Shown here: piece after piece, positions 7,069 to 15,320 of the stretch | Layout of the letters: each line of letters starts with the position of its first letter | Position numbering within the stretch: the first letter of the stretch is position 1 | Assembly: GCF_018437225.1 (NCBI RefSeq) | Contig: NZ_JAAMFI010000001.1 | Location: 372,001-436,000 of the forward strand | Reading direction: 5' to 3' | Source of the DNA: Fructobacillus papyriferae | GTDB taxonomy: Bacteria; Bacillota; Bacilli; Lactobacillales; Lactobacillaceae | DNA: 64,000 nt | Program-made: the position numbers and the translations under genes | The notes under the pieces: generated by a model | What the model was told of the DNA's origin: nothing | The model's database searches: none | What the model saw: only the letters and a program-made list of their open reading frames with translations

Positions 7069-7497
7069 ATGGCAGATATTTTCGACAAAATCATTGAGGG
7101 TGAAATCCCCTCATACAAAGTCTATGAAGACGCTGACGTCTTGGCTTTCTTGGACATTTCCCAGGTAACCCCAGGCCACACGCTCTTGGTTCCCAAGAAG
7201 CACGTTGACAACATCTTCGACTATGACGATGAAACGGCCCAAAAAGTTCTCTTAACCCTACCAAAGTTGGCGCGGGCTATCCGCAAGACAAATCCAAAGA
7301 TTACCGGGATGAACATTTCATCAAACAACGGCGAATCAGCTGGACAGACCGTCATGCACTCGCACTGGCACCTGATCCCCCGATTTGACGATGATCACTT
7401 GAACGAAACGCTCGTGCCAACAATCGACCACTCAGCAGATTACGACGATGCTCGTTATCAAGAACTAGCCGACCAGATTAAGAAAGCGTTGTCCTAA
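7069..7497 (+). CDS. hit: HIT-family nucleotide-binding protein
   Basis: The 142-residue product MADIFDKIIEGEIPSYKV... carries the histidine triad HSHWHLIPR near residue 105 and the family core FLDISQVTPGHTLLVPKKHV. HIT proteins hydrolyse or bind nucleotide phosphoramidates and AMP conjugates. AAAAGGAG lies eight bases before the ATG, so this start is chosen over upstream in-frame ones. It is divergent from ecsAB, as in Bacillus, and its stop overlaps the start of the next gene by one base. Confidence 0.95.
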   Translation: MADIFDKIIEGEIPSYKVYEDADVLAFLDISQVTPGHTLLVPKKHVDNIFDYDDETAQKVLLTLPKLARAIRKTNPKITGMNISSNNGESAGQTVMHSHWHLIPRFDDDHLNETLVPTIDHSADYDDARYQELADQIKKALS

Positions 7498-7712
7498 TGG
7501 CTTTTGAAAACGTTAAACGAATCATCACACAACTAAAAGAAATCAACGCCTTGCAAAAGCAGGCCAAAAAACAAGGCGCCACACTGCAACGGGCCATCAA
7601 GGATAGTCAAAAAGATATTGAGGCGATCAAGCGCGACGTCAACCGGTATCAGTTCAAAATCAAGGGTCCCCTAGCCCGTATTCAAGAAACCTTGGCCAAG
7701 CACGATTCATGA
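7497..7712 (+). CDS. small coiled-coil protein downstream of hit
   Basis: The 71-residue product is highly charged and predicted to be one long helix (VKRIITQLKEINALQKQAKK ... IKRDVNRYQFKIKGPLARIQ). It has no membrane segment. Its ATG overlaps the hit stop codon (TAATG). In other Lactobacillales the position after hit is often taken by a YtxH-type membrane-anchored coiled-coil protein. This could be a version without the anchor, but that is inference. Confidence 0.7.
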   Translation: MAFENVKRIITQLKEINALQKQAKKQGATLQRAIKDSQKDIEAIKRDVNRYQFKIKGPLARIQETLAKHDS

Positions 7713-7730
7713 GCCAATCCCTTTCGCCTA

Positions 7731-7739
7731 TGTTAGAAT
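7731..7739 (+). promoter_or_regulatory. extended -10 promoter of prsA
   Basis: TGTTAGAAT, 36 bases before the prsA start, with a weak -35. Confidence 0.45.
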
Positions 7740-7775
7740 GGTAGGGATTATCAAGAGATGAGAGGACACATCAAC

Positions 7776-8681
7776 ATGCACCGTAAACTTATTTGGGGCG
7801 TCATTGCCATTGTTTTCGTTTCTGGTTTGACTTACTTGGCCGTCAACGGTTCCAAGACTTTGGCAACAACCGATAACGGAAAGATTACGCAAGCCGACTA
7901 TTATGACGAAGTCAAGCAATCAGCTGCTGGCCGCCAGGTCTTTGCTCAGATGGTGGTTAACAAAGTCTTAGACAAAAACTATGGCAAGCAAGTCACTGAT
8001 TCCGATGTGAACAAGCAGTACCAAGTATTAAAAGCTCAGTACGGCGATGAAAAATTCAAGGAATACTTAAGCCAATCCGGAATGAGTGTCAAACAATATA
8101 AAAAGACCTTACGCGACAAGCAAGTCATGCAGGCCGCTGTCAAAGCAAACTATAAGATCTCTTCCGCTCAATTAGCTGAGGCTTACGAAAACTATGTACC
8201 AGACACAAAAGTCTCCTTAATTACTGCAAAGAGCGAAGACGATGCCCAGGCTGCCATCGACGAACTCGATGCTGGCTCATCGTGGGATGACGTCTATAAC
8301 CAGTATTCCCAGAAGAATTCAGCGGTTTCGGGAACTGGCCAAATGCCTGCCTTTGACTCAACGAATACATCCGTTGATTCTGAAATTCGTAAGGCCGGCT
8401 TTAATCAAGAAGCGGGTGACTACTCTACTTCTCCGGTGAAGGCGTCAAACGGCATCTACTACGTGGTACGCACGGACAGCATGGATGAAAAGCCCGCCCA
8501 ATCCAAAGTGGAACAAAAGCTAAAAGATAAGATCACCAACGACTTTATTAACGACAGCAATAACCAGGACGAAATGAAGAAAATCGTTGGAAAATTGTTG
8601 AACAAAGCCAACGTCAATGTTAAGGATTCAGATTTGAAGACGGCCTTATCGGGCTACTACAAGGCTGGCTTGAATAACTAA
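7776..8681 (+). CDS. prsA: PrsA-like extracellular foldase, lacking a lipobox
   Basis: About 301 residues from MHRKLIWG; GAGAGGA lies nine bases upstream. An N-terminal hydrophobic helix is followed by the SurA/PrsA-type chaperone segment (ITQADYYDEVKQSAAGRQVF) and a parvulin-like domain around residues 150-245 ending ASNGIYYVVRT. PrsA assists folding of exported proteins outside the membrane. Two features are unusual. There is no cysteine after the signal helix, so it cannot be a lipoprotein. The parvulin domain lacks the usual HIL and GG/G motifs, so prolyl isomerase activity is doubtful. Synteny with hit-ecsAB and yhaN supports the call. Confidence 0.88.
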   Translation: MHRKLIWGVIAIVFVSGLTYLAVNGSKTLATTDNGKITQADYYDEVKQSAAGRQVFAQMVVNKVLDKNYGKQVTDSDVNKQYQVLKAQYGDEKFKEYLSQSGMSVKQYKKTLRDKQVMQAAVKANYKISSAQLAEAYENYVPDTKVSLITAKSEDDAQAAIDELDAGSSWDDVYNQYSQKNSAVSGTGQMPAFDSTNTSVDSEIRKAGFNQEAGDYSTSPVKASNGIYYVVRTDSMDEKPAQSKVEQKLKDKITNDFINDSNNQDEMKKIVGKLLNKANVNVKDSDLKTALSGYYKAGLNN

Positions 8682-8690
8682 TGACCAAGA

Positions 8691-8729
8691 AAAACAGCGA
8701 TCCGATGAAAATCGGGTCGCTGTTTTTGT
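8691..8729 (+). terminator. terminator after prsA
   Basis: AAACAGCGA-CCGAT / ATCGG-TCGCTGTTT stem followed by a T-run. It also lies between convergent prsA and yhaN. Confidence 0.85.
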
Positions 8730-8771
8730 GTGCAGACATCGTTTAATTAAACGTTAGAAGCACCATGTTTC

Positions 8772-11198
8772 TCAATGAGCCGCTAGCTCAATTGCCCCCT
8801 CACCCGCCTGCTGCTGGTCAAAGGTCCAGTAGAGAATCTGATTATCAGAGGAAAGCTCTTTTAAGAGCGCCAGACTGGCTTGCTTACGTTTTTCATCCAA
8901 ATGAACAAGGGCATCGTCGACCAAGAGTGGCAATGGCTCTTTTTCGTGGACCGTCGAGGCCAAGGCCAAGCGCAGGGCTAAGAAGAGCAAGTCACGGCTT
9001 CCGGATGAAAGCTCGAACGGCTGGAAGATCTGGTCATTTTCACCCGAAACCGTTAGCTGTCCCTTGACCAATCCAATCGTCTGGTAGCTTCCTTCGGTCA
9101 ATTGAGCCAAGTAGGCTGAGGCCCGTTCTAAAACGGCCTGGGCCTGCTGATCTTCTTTGCCAAGAAAGGCCTTCTTGACGACCTCTTCTGCCAAAGACAA
9201 AGCCAGATAACGGCTGAAGTTTTCTTTTAGGTCGGTCTTCTGGTTTTCTTCCTCCTGCTCAAAGGCAGCCAGACCGCCCGTCCGCTCAAACTGAGCCTTT
9301 TGGCTTTGTAAATTAGCCAGCTCTTGTTGGGCTTGGCGTTCTTTTTCTTGAGACTGGTCGAGTGCCAGCTGGGCTTGCTCGATTTCTTCTTTCAGTCGAC
9401 TCTCCGCCTGCTCACCATCACGCTGCTCGCGCTGCTGGAGCGTTCTGAGTAGTTCTTCGCCCAACTGCTCGGCGATAATTGACTGACGTGAGGCTTCGTG
9501 TTCGGCCTGCTCGCTTGCCTCCGCCAGCTCATAGAAGGTCTGCACGTCGCTCAAACCAAAGACGGCCAAAGCTTCGCTCAACTGTCTCTGGTTCTCGGCC
9601 AGCTTGTTACGGAGTTCTTCTTCGGTGCGAAGCGCTTCCTTCAGGCGCAAGGCATTTTGTGCTTGCCCTTCGTCGCCCTTTTCCTGTTCGGCCAGCCAGT
9701 TTTCTGCCCAGCGCGCAGCCTGGCCATTGGCCCAGTATTGGCTGTCATTTCGGCTGACCAAGTTGTTTTGAACGAGCAACCCAAGCAATTCATGGTCCAG
9801 CTGATCACGTTTTTCGCTTAGCTGACGGAAGTCTTCCTGGTCCTGGTTAGCCTGCTGAATGACATCCTGCTTGGCCAACACTTGGTCGAGTTTAAGGGGG
9901 GCAAAACGATCAAGAATTCGCATCTGCTGATTCTGCTTTTGAAAACGTGTAATCGCAAGACCGGCTGCCAATACCAGGAGTGTGCTCCCTAGCCAATTTG
10001 CAAAGCCAGTCAGCAGGATGGGAATCGAGGCAATCCCTGACAAGATGGCCCCGACAGTTAAGCCTTTCAGCGACTGTTTCAGAATATGGCGTTCTTGCTT
10101 GCTCAGCCTTTTAGGAAGGCCTTTTTCAAAGGCCTGATGAATGGACGAAAAATTGCTAAAGAGCTGCTGTGCTCGCGCCTGGACCGCCTGCCACTCTGAT
10201 AGCCTGGCGCGGATCGGTTGAACGGCGGGCCGCTCACTTTGTGGGCGGGCGATGTCAGCTTGGAGCTGTTGCAGTTCGGCCTGGATTCGGGCGACTTGTT
10301 CGCTAAGAAAACGGCCGGACTGGTCGAGTTGCCGAATCTGTTGAGCCTGGGCCCGTTCGACTTGAGGCTGGCCGCTGGGAGGAGTAAAGGACTGGCTACC
10401 GCTTTTTTGTGGGGTAGCTTGCGCGTGCTTTTTTTGCAATTTTTCTCGGTAGATCGGCCAGTTCTGGAGCTCCTGCCTAAGGGCAGCAAGGTCGGACTGG
10501 CGGACGGTGATTTGCGCAGCGTAATTGGCTAATTGGTCGCGCAACGTTGTCTCCTGAGCTGCCAACTGCTGATAGGAAGCGTAGGCCGTCTCTTCGTCTG
10601 CACGACTATCTTGCAGCCTCTTGTATGCCCGGTTGGCCAGGTTGAGCGGTCGTTTGGCGTTTTTCCCCATTGCAAATAAGGACTGGCCAGCCTCGGCTTG
10701 CTTATTGGCCCAGGCCAAAAAGCGCTGCGCCTGGGGCCGGGTGTAGGTCAACAGTACCTGCTCGAGGTCTTCGTCCGTCAAGGAAGCCACTTTGGCCAAT
10801 TCCGATTCGTCAAAGGAATAAATCTGCTCGAAATCAACGGATTCCAGAGGTGCAAAGAGTTTGACCAAGAACTTTTCCGGGTTGGGTAAGACCAAATCAT
10901 TGGACAAGCTGGTCACCGTCAAGGTCGATTTGGTCCGGTCATAACGTTCAATCCTGTAGCGGCCTGATTGCAAGGCAATCGTTACCGCACCACCGTAACG
11001 AGCACCCGAACGTGGCTCATAGGACTGCGCCTTCTTGCCGCCTCTTGGAAAGCCGAAGAAAATACCAATAAGAAAGGCCTTCAACGTCGACTTTCCCGAT
11101 TCGTTTTCCCCAAAAAAGACCTGAAAATCGTTTTTCAAATCAAAGTCGGCATCCGTCCATTTGCCAAAGCCACTAATGTGGATATGCTCAATTTTCAT
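8772..11198 (-). CDS. yhaN: SMC/Rad50-like ATPase YhaN
   Basis: The 808-residue protein starts MKIEHIHISGFGKWTDADFD and has Walker A GENESGKST near residue 33. Two long glutamine/glutamate-rich coiled coils flank a central hydrophobic hairpin (about residues 375-410, VGAILSGIASIPILL...). Near the C-terminus come the signature SSGSRDLLFLALRLALA and Walker B PLLVDDALVHLD. It is the ATPase partner of the YhaO nuclease, resembling Rad50/SbcC. It overlaps the end of yhaO by 11 bases. The central hydrophobic pair is a feature of Bacillus YhaN as well. yhaM, which accompanies these genes in Bacillus, is absent here. Confidence 0.9.
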   Translation of the reverse strand: MKIEHIHISGFGKWTDADFDLKNDFQVFFGENESGKSTLKAFLIGIFFGFPRGGKKAQSYEPRSGARYGGAVTIALQSGRYRIERYDRTKSTLTVTSLSNDLVLPNPEKFLVKLFAPLESVDFEQIYSFDESELAKVASLTDEDLEQVLLTYTRPQAQRFLAWANKQAEAGQSLFAMGKNAKRPLNLANRAYKRLQDSRADEETAYASYQQLAAQETTLRDQLANYAAQITVRQSDLAALRQELQNWPIYREKLQKKHAQATPQKSGSQSFTPPSGQPQVERAQAQQIRQLDQSGRFLSEQVARIQAELQQLQADIARPQSERPAVQPIRARLSEWQAVQARAQQLFSNFSSIHQAFEKGLPKRLSKQERHILKQSLKGLTVGAILSGIASIPILLTGFANWLGSTLLVLAAGLAITRFQKQNQQMRILDRFAPLKLDQVLAKQDVIQQANQDQEDFRQLSEKRDQLDHELLGLLVQNNLVSRNDSQYWANGQAARWAENWLAEQEKGDEGQAQNALRLKEALRTEEELRNKLAENQRQLSEALAVFGLSDVQTFYELAEASEQAEHEASRQSIIAEQLGEELLRTLQQREQRDGEQAESRLKEEIEQAQLALDQSQEKERQAQQELANLQSQKAQFERTGGLAAFEQEEENQKTDLKENFSRYLALSLAEEVVKKAFLGKEDQQAQAVLERASAYLAQLTEGSYQTIGLVKGQLTVSGENDQIFQPFELSSGSRDLLFLALRLALASTVHEKEPLPLLVDDALVHLDEKRKQASLALLKELSSDNQILYWTFDQQQAGEGAIELAAH

Positions 11199-12363
11199 CT
11201 AGCTTACCTCCCTGTGCAAAAAGGCGCTGCAAAGCCTGTCGGACGGCCGCCTGACCTTCTTCTTGATTGAAATAATCGCGAACTTCCAAAGGGACTTCCT
11301 TGGACAAATGGGCCTGAAGCAGCTCACTTGTCACCGTTTCGTCAATGGCCTGCTCAAAACTGACCGAGGCAAAGGCCGGCTGCTCGTTCACCTCGACTTC
11401 TGCCAAGTCGACATGGATGGGCCAAAAGTTTTCCTTTCCCATTGCATGTTGAACCTGCTCGAGCAGATCACCGCGAGTAAAGGCCTCACGAACTTCTTCA
11501 CCAATCCGACCAGTCAAACAAACGGAAAGGAAGCTTTTCTTCTCGAATCGTAGGTCCTTCATTTGCTGGACGAGCTCGACCAAGGAGGACACGTTATCAA
11601 AGCTTACTTCTTCGAAGCGAACCGGTGCCAGATCCAAGAATTCAGGCTGTAAAACACCCTGGCGCTCTCGAACAAGCAAGGCTCCCTTCGGCCCCTCTTC
11701 CTTTCGGTTGAGTCCCTGCAAATTGCCAGAATAGGCAATCGTTTTCTCTTCGTACAAAATTTGGCGAACGTGTATGTGGCCCAGGGCCCAGTAGTCATAG
11801 CCCTTCTTTAGCATATCCTGAATGGCAAAGGCCGCATAGTCATCCCCGCTTTGGCCCACCGAGCCGTGGTAAAGTCCGATTTCATAGTCAGCCTGACCAT
11901 TTTTCACCGAAAATTCCGCCAAGCGGTCCCGCCTTTCAGCGCGATCAGCATAGGAGAAGCCGCTAAAGGCGACGCTTTGCCCATCTTTGGCCCGTAGCAT
12001 TTTCTCTTCAACCTGCTGTCCGAAAACATGGACGTTTTCGGGCAAGCTCTCTATCAACGTGTTGAAGGCTTCGTAATCGTGATTACCAAATGATAGCAGC
12101 ACTTGGATACCTACTTCCTGCAGTGTCAAAAAGCCTCGAACCAGCGTTGCCTGGACCTTGGCAGACCGTCCGGCCCCATGCAACAAGTCACCAGGGAACA
12201 AGACGAAGTCGACTTGTTCCGCCACTGCCCGTTCGATCAGGGCGTCAAAAGCTTGATAGCCAGCCTCCTGGATGGCTTTGGAAAATTGATTGGGTAGGTC
12301 TTTCGACAGTCCAGTGAAGGGATTGCCGAGATGAACGTCTCCGGCGTGGATAAATGACAGCAT
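11188..12363 (-). CDS. yhaO: DNA repair exonuclease YhaO (metallophosphoesterase)
   Basis: The 391-residue protein shows calcineurin-like motifs: HAGDVHLGN, DFVLFPGDLLH, LSFGNHDYE and LGHIHVRQ. It resembles SbcD/Mre11 and should form the nuclease half of a complex with YhaN. GGAGG lies four bases before the ATG at 12363, which is preferred to the longer frame. It has its own promoter at 12402-12430. Confidence 0.92.
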   Translation of the reverse strand: MLSFIHAGDVHLGNPFTGLSKDLPNQFSKAIQEAGYQAFDALIERAVAEQVDFVLFPGDLLHGAGRSAKVQATLVRGFLTLQEVGIQVLLSFGNHDYEAFNTLIESLPENVHVFGQQVEEKMLRAKDGQSVAFSGFSYADRAERRDRLAEFSVKNGQADYEIGLYHGSVGQSGDDYAAFAIQDMLKKGYDYWALGHIHVRQILYEEKTIAYSGNLQGLNRKEEGPKGALLVRERQGVLQPEFLDLAPVRFEEVSFDNVSSLVELVQQMKDLRFEKKSFLSVCLTGRIGEEVREAFTRGDLLEQVQHAMGKENFWPIHVDLAEVEVNEQPAFASVSFEQAIDETVTSELLQAHLSKEVPLEVRDYFNQEEGQAAVRQALQRLFAQGGKLDEN

Positions 12364-12401
12364 ATGGCCTCCGATTTTTGCAAACAAATGTTCGTCTCTT
12401 C

Positions 12402-12430
12402 ATTATACAAAAAGAAAACGCTTTTCAAAA
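12402..12430 (-). promoter_or_regulatory. promoter of yhaON
   Basis: TTTTGA (12430-12425), 17-base spacer, TATAAT (12407-12402) on the minus strand. Confidence 0.6.
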
Positions 12431-12446
12431 GGACTCTAAGACAAGC

Positions 12447-12482
12447 AAAAAAGTCCCCGAACAAGTCGTTCGGAGACTTTTT
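12447..12482 (-). terminator. terminator of the ebsA-pyrR-carAB operon
   Basis: AAAAAGTC-CCGAAC / GTTCGG-GACTTTTT stem with flanking A and T tracts. Confidence 0.8.
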
Positions 12483-12534
12483 AAATCAATTTGTATATGA
12501 TCTTTGACTAAAAATCAGAGGCGATGCCAGACGT

Positions 12535-12801
12535 TTAGTCCAGCATTTCCTTCGTGAACCGCCCCATCGGTTGATAATCATGACGGTCTTTGAAGGACAG
12601 AGGCTCGACCTTAGCCAGGCGAACTTTCTGGTTTTGCTCAGTCAAAAAGACTTGTCCAGGACCTAAAAGCTTCCCCTTGGTATGCTTACCAATCCGCCAA
12701 GGATGCGACTTCTCCCCTTCTGCAACGAAGAGTTTGCCAGAAGCATCCTCCGTCAAGGGTTGACCGATCAAAATCGCAGTCTCATATTTGCTTTTGGCCA
12801 T
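12535..12801 (-). CDS. uncharacterised 88-residue protein at the end of the car operon
   Basis: The start ATG at 12801 is two bases after the carB stop and seven bases after GGAGG, so it is translated with carB. The product (MAKSKYETAILIGQPLTEDA...) is small, basic, soluble and without membrane helices. It contains GKHTKGKLLGPGQVFLTEQ and ends QPMGRFTKEMLD. The middle part alternates short strands and turns, as in a beta-barrel. I recognise no family. Its fixed position behind two catalytically dead CPSase subunits suggests a shared role, but that is inference. Confidence 0.7.
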   Translation of the reverse strand: MAKSKYETAILIGQPLTEDASGKLFVAEGEKSHPWRIGKHTKGKLLGPGQVFLTEQNQKVRLAKVEPLSFKDRHDYQPMGRFTKEMLD

Positions 12802-12803
12802 TT

Positions 12804-15320
12804 TCAATCCTCCATCAGGCGCATGATCTTGGCACCCATTTCATAACGGGTTGAGTCAACTGGCTGATCGGGCTTCAAATGTAAATCAAAGTCCGTACGG
12901 TTAGACACCATGGCAAAGTCCGCACCACGCAAGGCAGGCATGTGTGCCACCAAGGCATCCAGATCATCCTCGTCCAAGCCGCCCTTCCAAGAACGAACGA
13001 CCAACCGAATCAAAGATAATTGCAAAATCTTGGACAAAAAGGCAATTTGACCATAAGGCATTGGGCGAAGCCAAGTGTCTGAACCAAAGTCAGGTAGCCT
13101 TACCTGGTCCAACCATTTTCTTGTCTTCTCCCGCCAAATCAATTGGTACACGCCAGAATATGGCAGACGAATCCCTGACAAATCGACTTGCGACTCATCT
13201 TGATCGATCAAGCGAATCTCGCCTGATTGATGCTGGGTCAAAACCAATGGAAAAGCCCGTGCCCCATCATAAAAGATGTTTAAGGCAAACTCGGATTCAC
13301 CTTCTTCTGGTCCCATCGGTTGGTGCTTTTCTTTTGGCAAAACAATCACCTTCTGACCAAGCGCTGTCAACGCTTCGATCAGCTTGCGCCGATTACCTGG
13401 CACAACAATGGCTTCCGGTTGTTCCTGGTCAACAACCGACATGACGTCTGAAACTTCCAGGGGCTCCAGATATTGCTTGTCTGATAAATGTGGCAACAAG
13501 GAAGCATCGGAAGCGTTGTTATTCATAATCACCGTCTTGTAGCCAAGCGCACGCAGCTCAGATAAGACAACGGCCGTCACATAGCCGGCAGAAGCGCCAT
13601 CCCCCATTCGAAAGGCCCCGGGCCCAATGACCAAAATCGTCTTATTCGAGACCGGCACCGACTCGTTTTCCTCTTCGAATGTGGCGAAAAATTGGTGCGC
13701 ATTTTCTGGAAATTCACCAGCCGAAGGTTCGAGAGCCTTATACGTTGGCACAACTCCCGCTTGCTTGGCCAGTTCGCGAATTGCCTGAAAGTCACTATCC
13801 CAAAAACGAGCCAGTAAACCATCCGAAAGGCCGGATGACTTCGCCTTATTTAGTAATTGGCGACTTGGTTCACCGTCTAGAATATGGGCTTCAATTGCTA
13901 AGAGCTGCTTTAATTGATAGAAGTAAAAACCATCAATTTTGGTCAATTCAGCCAACTCATCGATTTCATACCCCCGCCGCAAGGCTTCCAGAAGCAAAAG
14001 TACCCGATTGTCATGCGGGTGAATCAACTGCTGAATCATCTCATCATCAGAGAGTTTCTTCATGTACTTAGGTGAAAAAGAGCGGTTGTTAAAATGCGCC
14101 GCTCGAATTGCCTTTTCCATGGCCTCGATGAATGTCCGACCAAATCCCAAAGCGGACCCAACCGACTTTTGAATGGAATTCAACTGCCGGTTCACACGTA
14201 CACCAGATGCTTTCAAATCACCAAAGGAGAAGACGGGTAATTTAACCACAATGTGGTCCATCACCGGTTCCATCATCGCTGTTTTTTCATGATATGAATC
14301 TGGCAACTCAATTTCTTGGATTAAGCGTCCCGTCGCCAGCTGGGCTGCCACTAACATGACCGGATACCCCGTCAACAATGCCATTCGGTTCGACAAATAA
14401 TCCAGGTATGGCGAGACCTTAATGATGTAGAGCCGGCCCGTTTTTTCATCTAAGGCCAATTGGACGTGGACTGGTCCTTGAATGTTCAGTAAGTTAGCCA
14501 CCTGAAAGGCCTGCGTCCGCATCTCCTGCAAGACCTGATCAGAAATCGTCAAGGTCGGCGCGACGGTCAAAGAATCACTCGTGTGAATGCCGACCGGATC
14601 CATATCCTCTGATGCCCCGATCTGCAAGCAGTTCCCGGCCGCATCACGTAGGACCAAGAGAGAAACTTCCTTTAAACCGTTAATCGCCTTTGAAATCACG
14701 ACTTCTTTGGTCAACGACTGTTCGATGACCTGATCGACGGCATTTTCAAAATCGTCTAGACGTTTGACGATTTTACGTGTGGTCGCCTGGGCCGGGTGAT
14801 GGGCTCGAACTAAAAGTGGCAGTTCCAAGTCACGCAGGAGTTCGTTAGCCTCAGCTTGGCTACGAACAATCGTCGCCTGAGGCATAGCCAATCCTGAAAG
14901 AGACAGTCGGTCAAACAAAGCAGCTGAGTCATTCATCAAGTCAACCGTCGAATCTGGAATGCCTAAGCCAACGGGCCTTGGCCCATCTTCTTCACGCCAT
15001 TCGGCCATCACCTGCTGCCAAAGCCGCAATCCTCGGTCTCCAGCAAAGCCTGGAAAAACACCATCGATCTGCTGTTCTTTAATAATCGCCTTGACGTTTT
15101 GAACCGTTAACGTCGCCACAATCGTTTGCGCCTGACCAGACTCTAAGGCTAGCGAATAAGGGTTGTCATCGACCAAAAAAAGCTGGTAGCCCTGTTTTTC
15201 AAGAATTGGTAACACCTGGTAAATGGCTGCATCATTTTCACCCTGCATGCCAAAATCAGTCTCACCAGCCCCCAAAAAAAGAAGGCGTTGATGCTGATTT
15301 TTAGTTGTTTTTTTGTACAT
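12804..15320 (-). CDS. carB: degenerate carbamoyl-phosphate synthase large subunit (pseudoenzyme)
   Basis: The roughly 838-residue frame is intact but much shorter than a normal CarB (about 1060). Residues 1-400 follow the first synthetase half, 400-555 the oligomerisation domain (GVVPTYKALEPSAGEF replaces the usual DTCAAEF segment) and 560-660 the pre-ATP-grasp part of the second half (TILVIGPGAFRMGDG). Most of the second ATP-grasp domain is then missing, although an FLSK...SLIRLVVRSWKGG tail survives, and the allosteric MGS domain is gone. In the first half the metal-binding IIEVNPR segment is IIKVSPY (codons near 14412-14420), so the key Glu and Asn are Lys and Ser, and the glycine-rich loop is lost. 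It cannot be a normal synthetase. It overlaps carA by 20 bases. Confidence 0.85.
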   Translation of the reverse strand: MYKKTTKNQHQRLLFLGAGETDFGMQGENDAAIYQVLPILEKQGYQLFLVDDNPYSLALESGQAQTIVATLTVQNVKAIIKEQQIDGVFPGFAGDRGLRLWQQVMAEWREEDGPRPVGLGIPDSTVDLMNDSAALFDRLSLSGLAMPQATIVRSQAEANELLRDLELPLLVRAHHPAQATTRKIVKRLDDFENAVDQVIEQSLTKEVVISKAINGLKEVSLLVLRDAAGNCLQIGASEDMDPVGIHTSDSLTVAPTLTISDQVLQEMRTQAFQVANLLNIQGPVHVQLALDEKTGRLYIIKVSPYLDYLSNRMALLTGYPVMLVAAQLATGRLIQEIELPDSYHEKTAMMEPVMDHIVVKLPVFSFGDLKASGVRVNRQLNSIQKSVGSALGFGRTFIEAMEKAIRAAHFNNRSFSPKYMKKLSDDEMIQQLIHPHDNRVLLLLEALRRGYEIDELAELTKIDGFYFYQLKQLLAIEAHILDGEPSRQLLNKAKSSGLSDGLLARFWDSDFQAIRELAKQAGVVPTYKALEPSAGEFPENAHQFFATFEEENESVPVSNKTILVIGPGAFRMGDGASAGYVTAVVLSELRALGYKTVIMNNNASDASLLPHLSDKQYLEPLEVSDVMSVVDQEQPEAIVVPGNRRKLIEALTALGQKVIVLPKEKHQPMGPEEGESEFALNIFYDGARAFPLVLTQHQSGEIRLIDQDESQVDLSGIRLPYSGVYQLIWREKTRKWLDQVRLPDFGSDTWLRPMPYGQIAFLSKILQLSLIRLVVRSWKGGLDEDDLDALVAHMPALRGADFAMVSNRTDFDLHLKPDQPVDSTRYEMGAKIMRLMED

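Noticed and set aside
12804-15320. CarB shortening as a sequencing frameshift
   Set aside because: Homology to CarB is seen on one continuous frame before and after the lost segment, and residue changes in the first half are substitutions, so a single frameshift cannot explain it.
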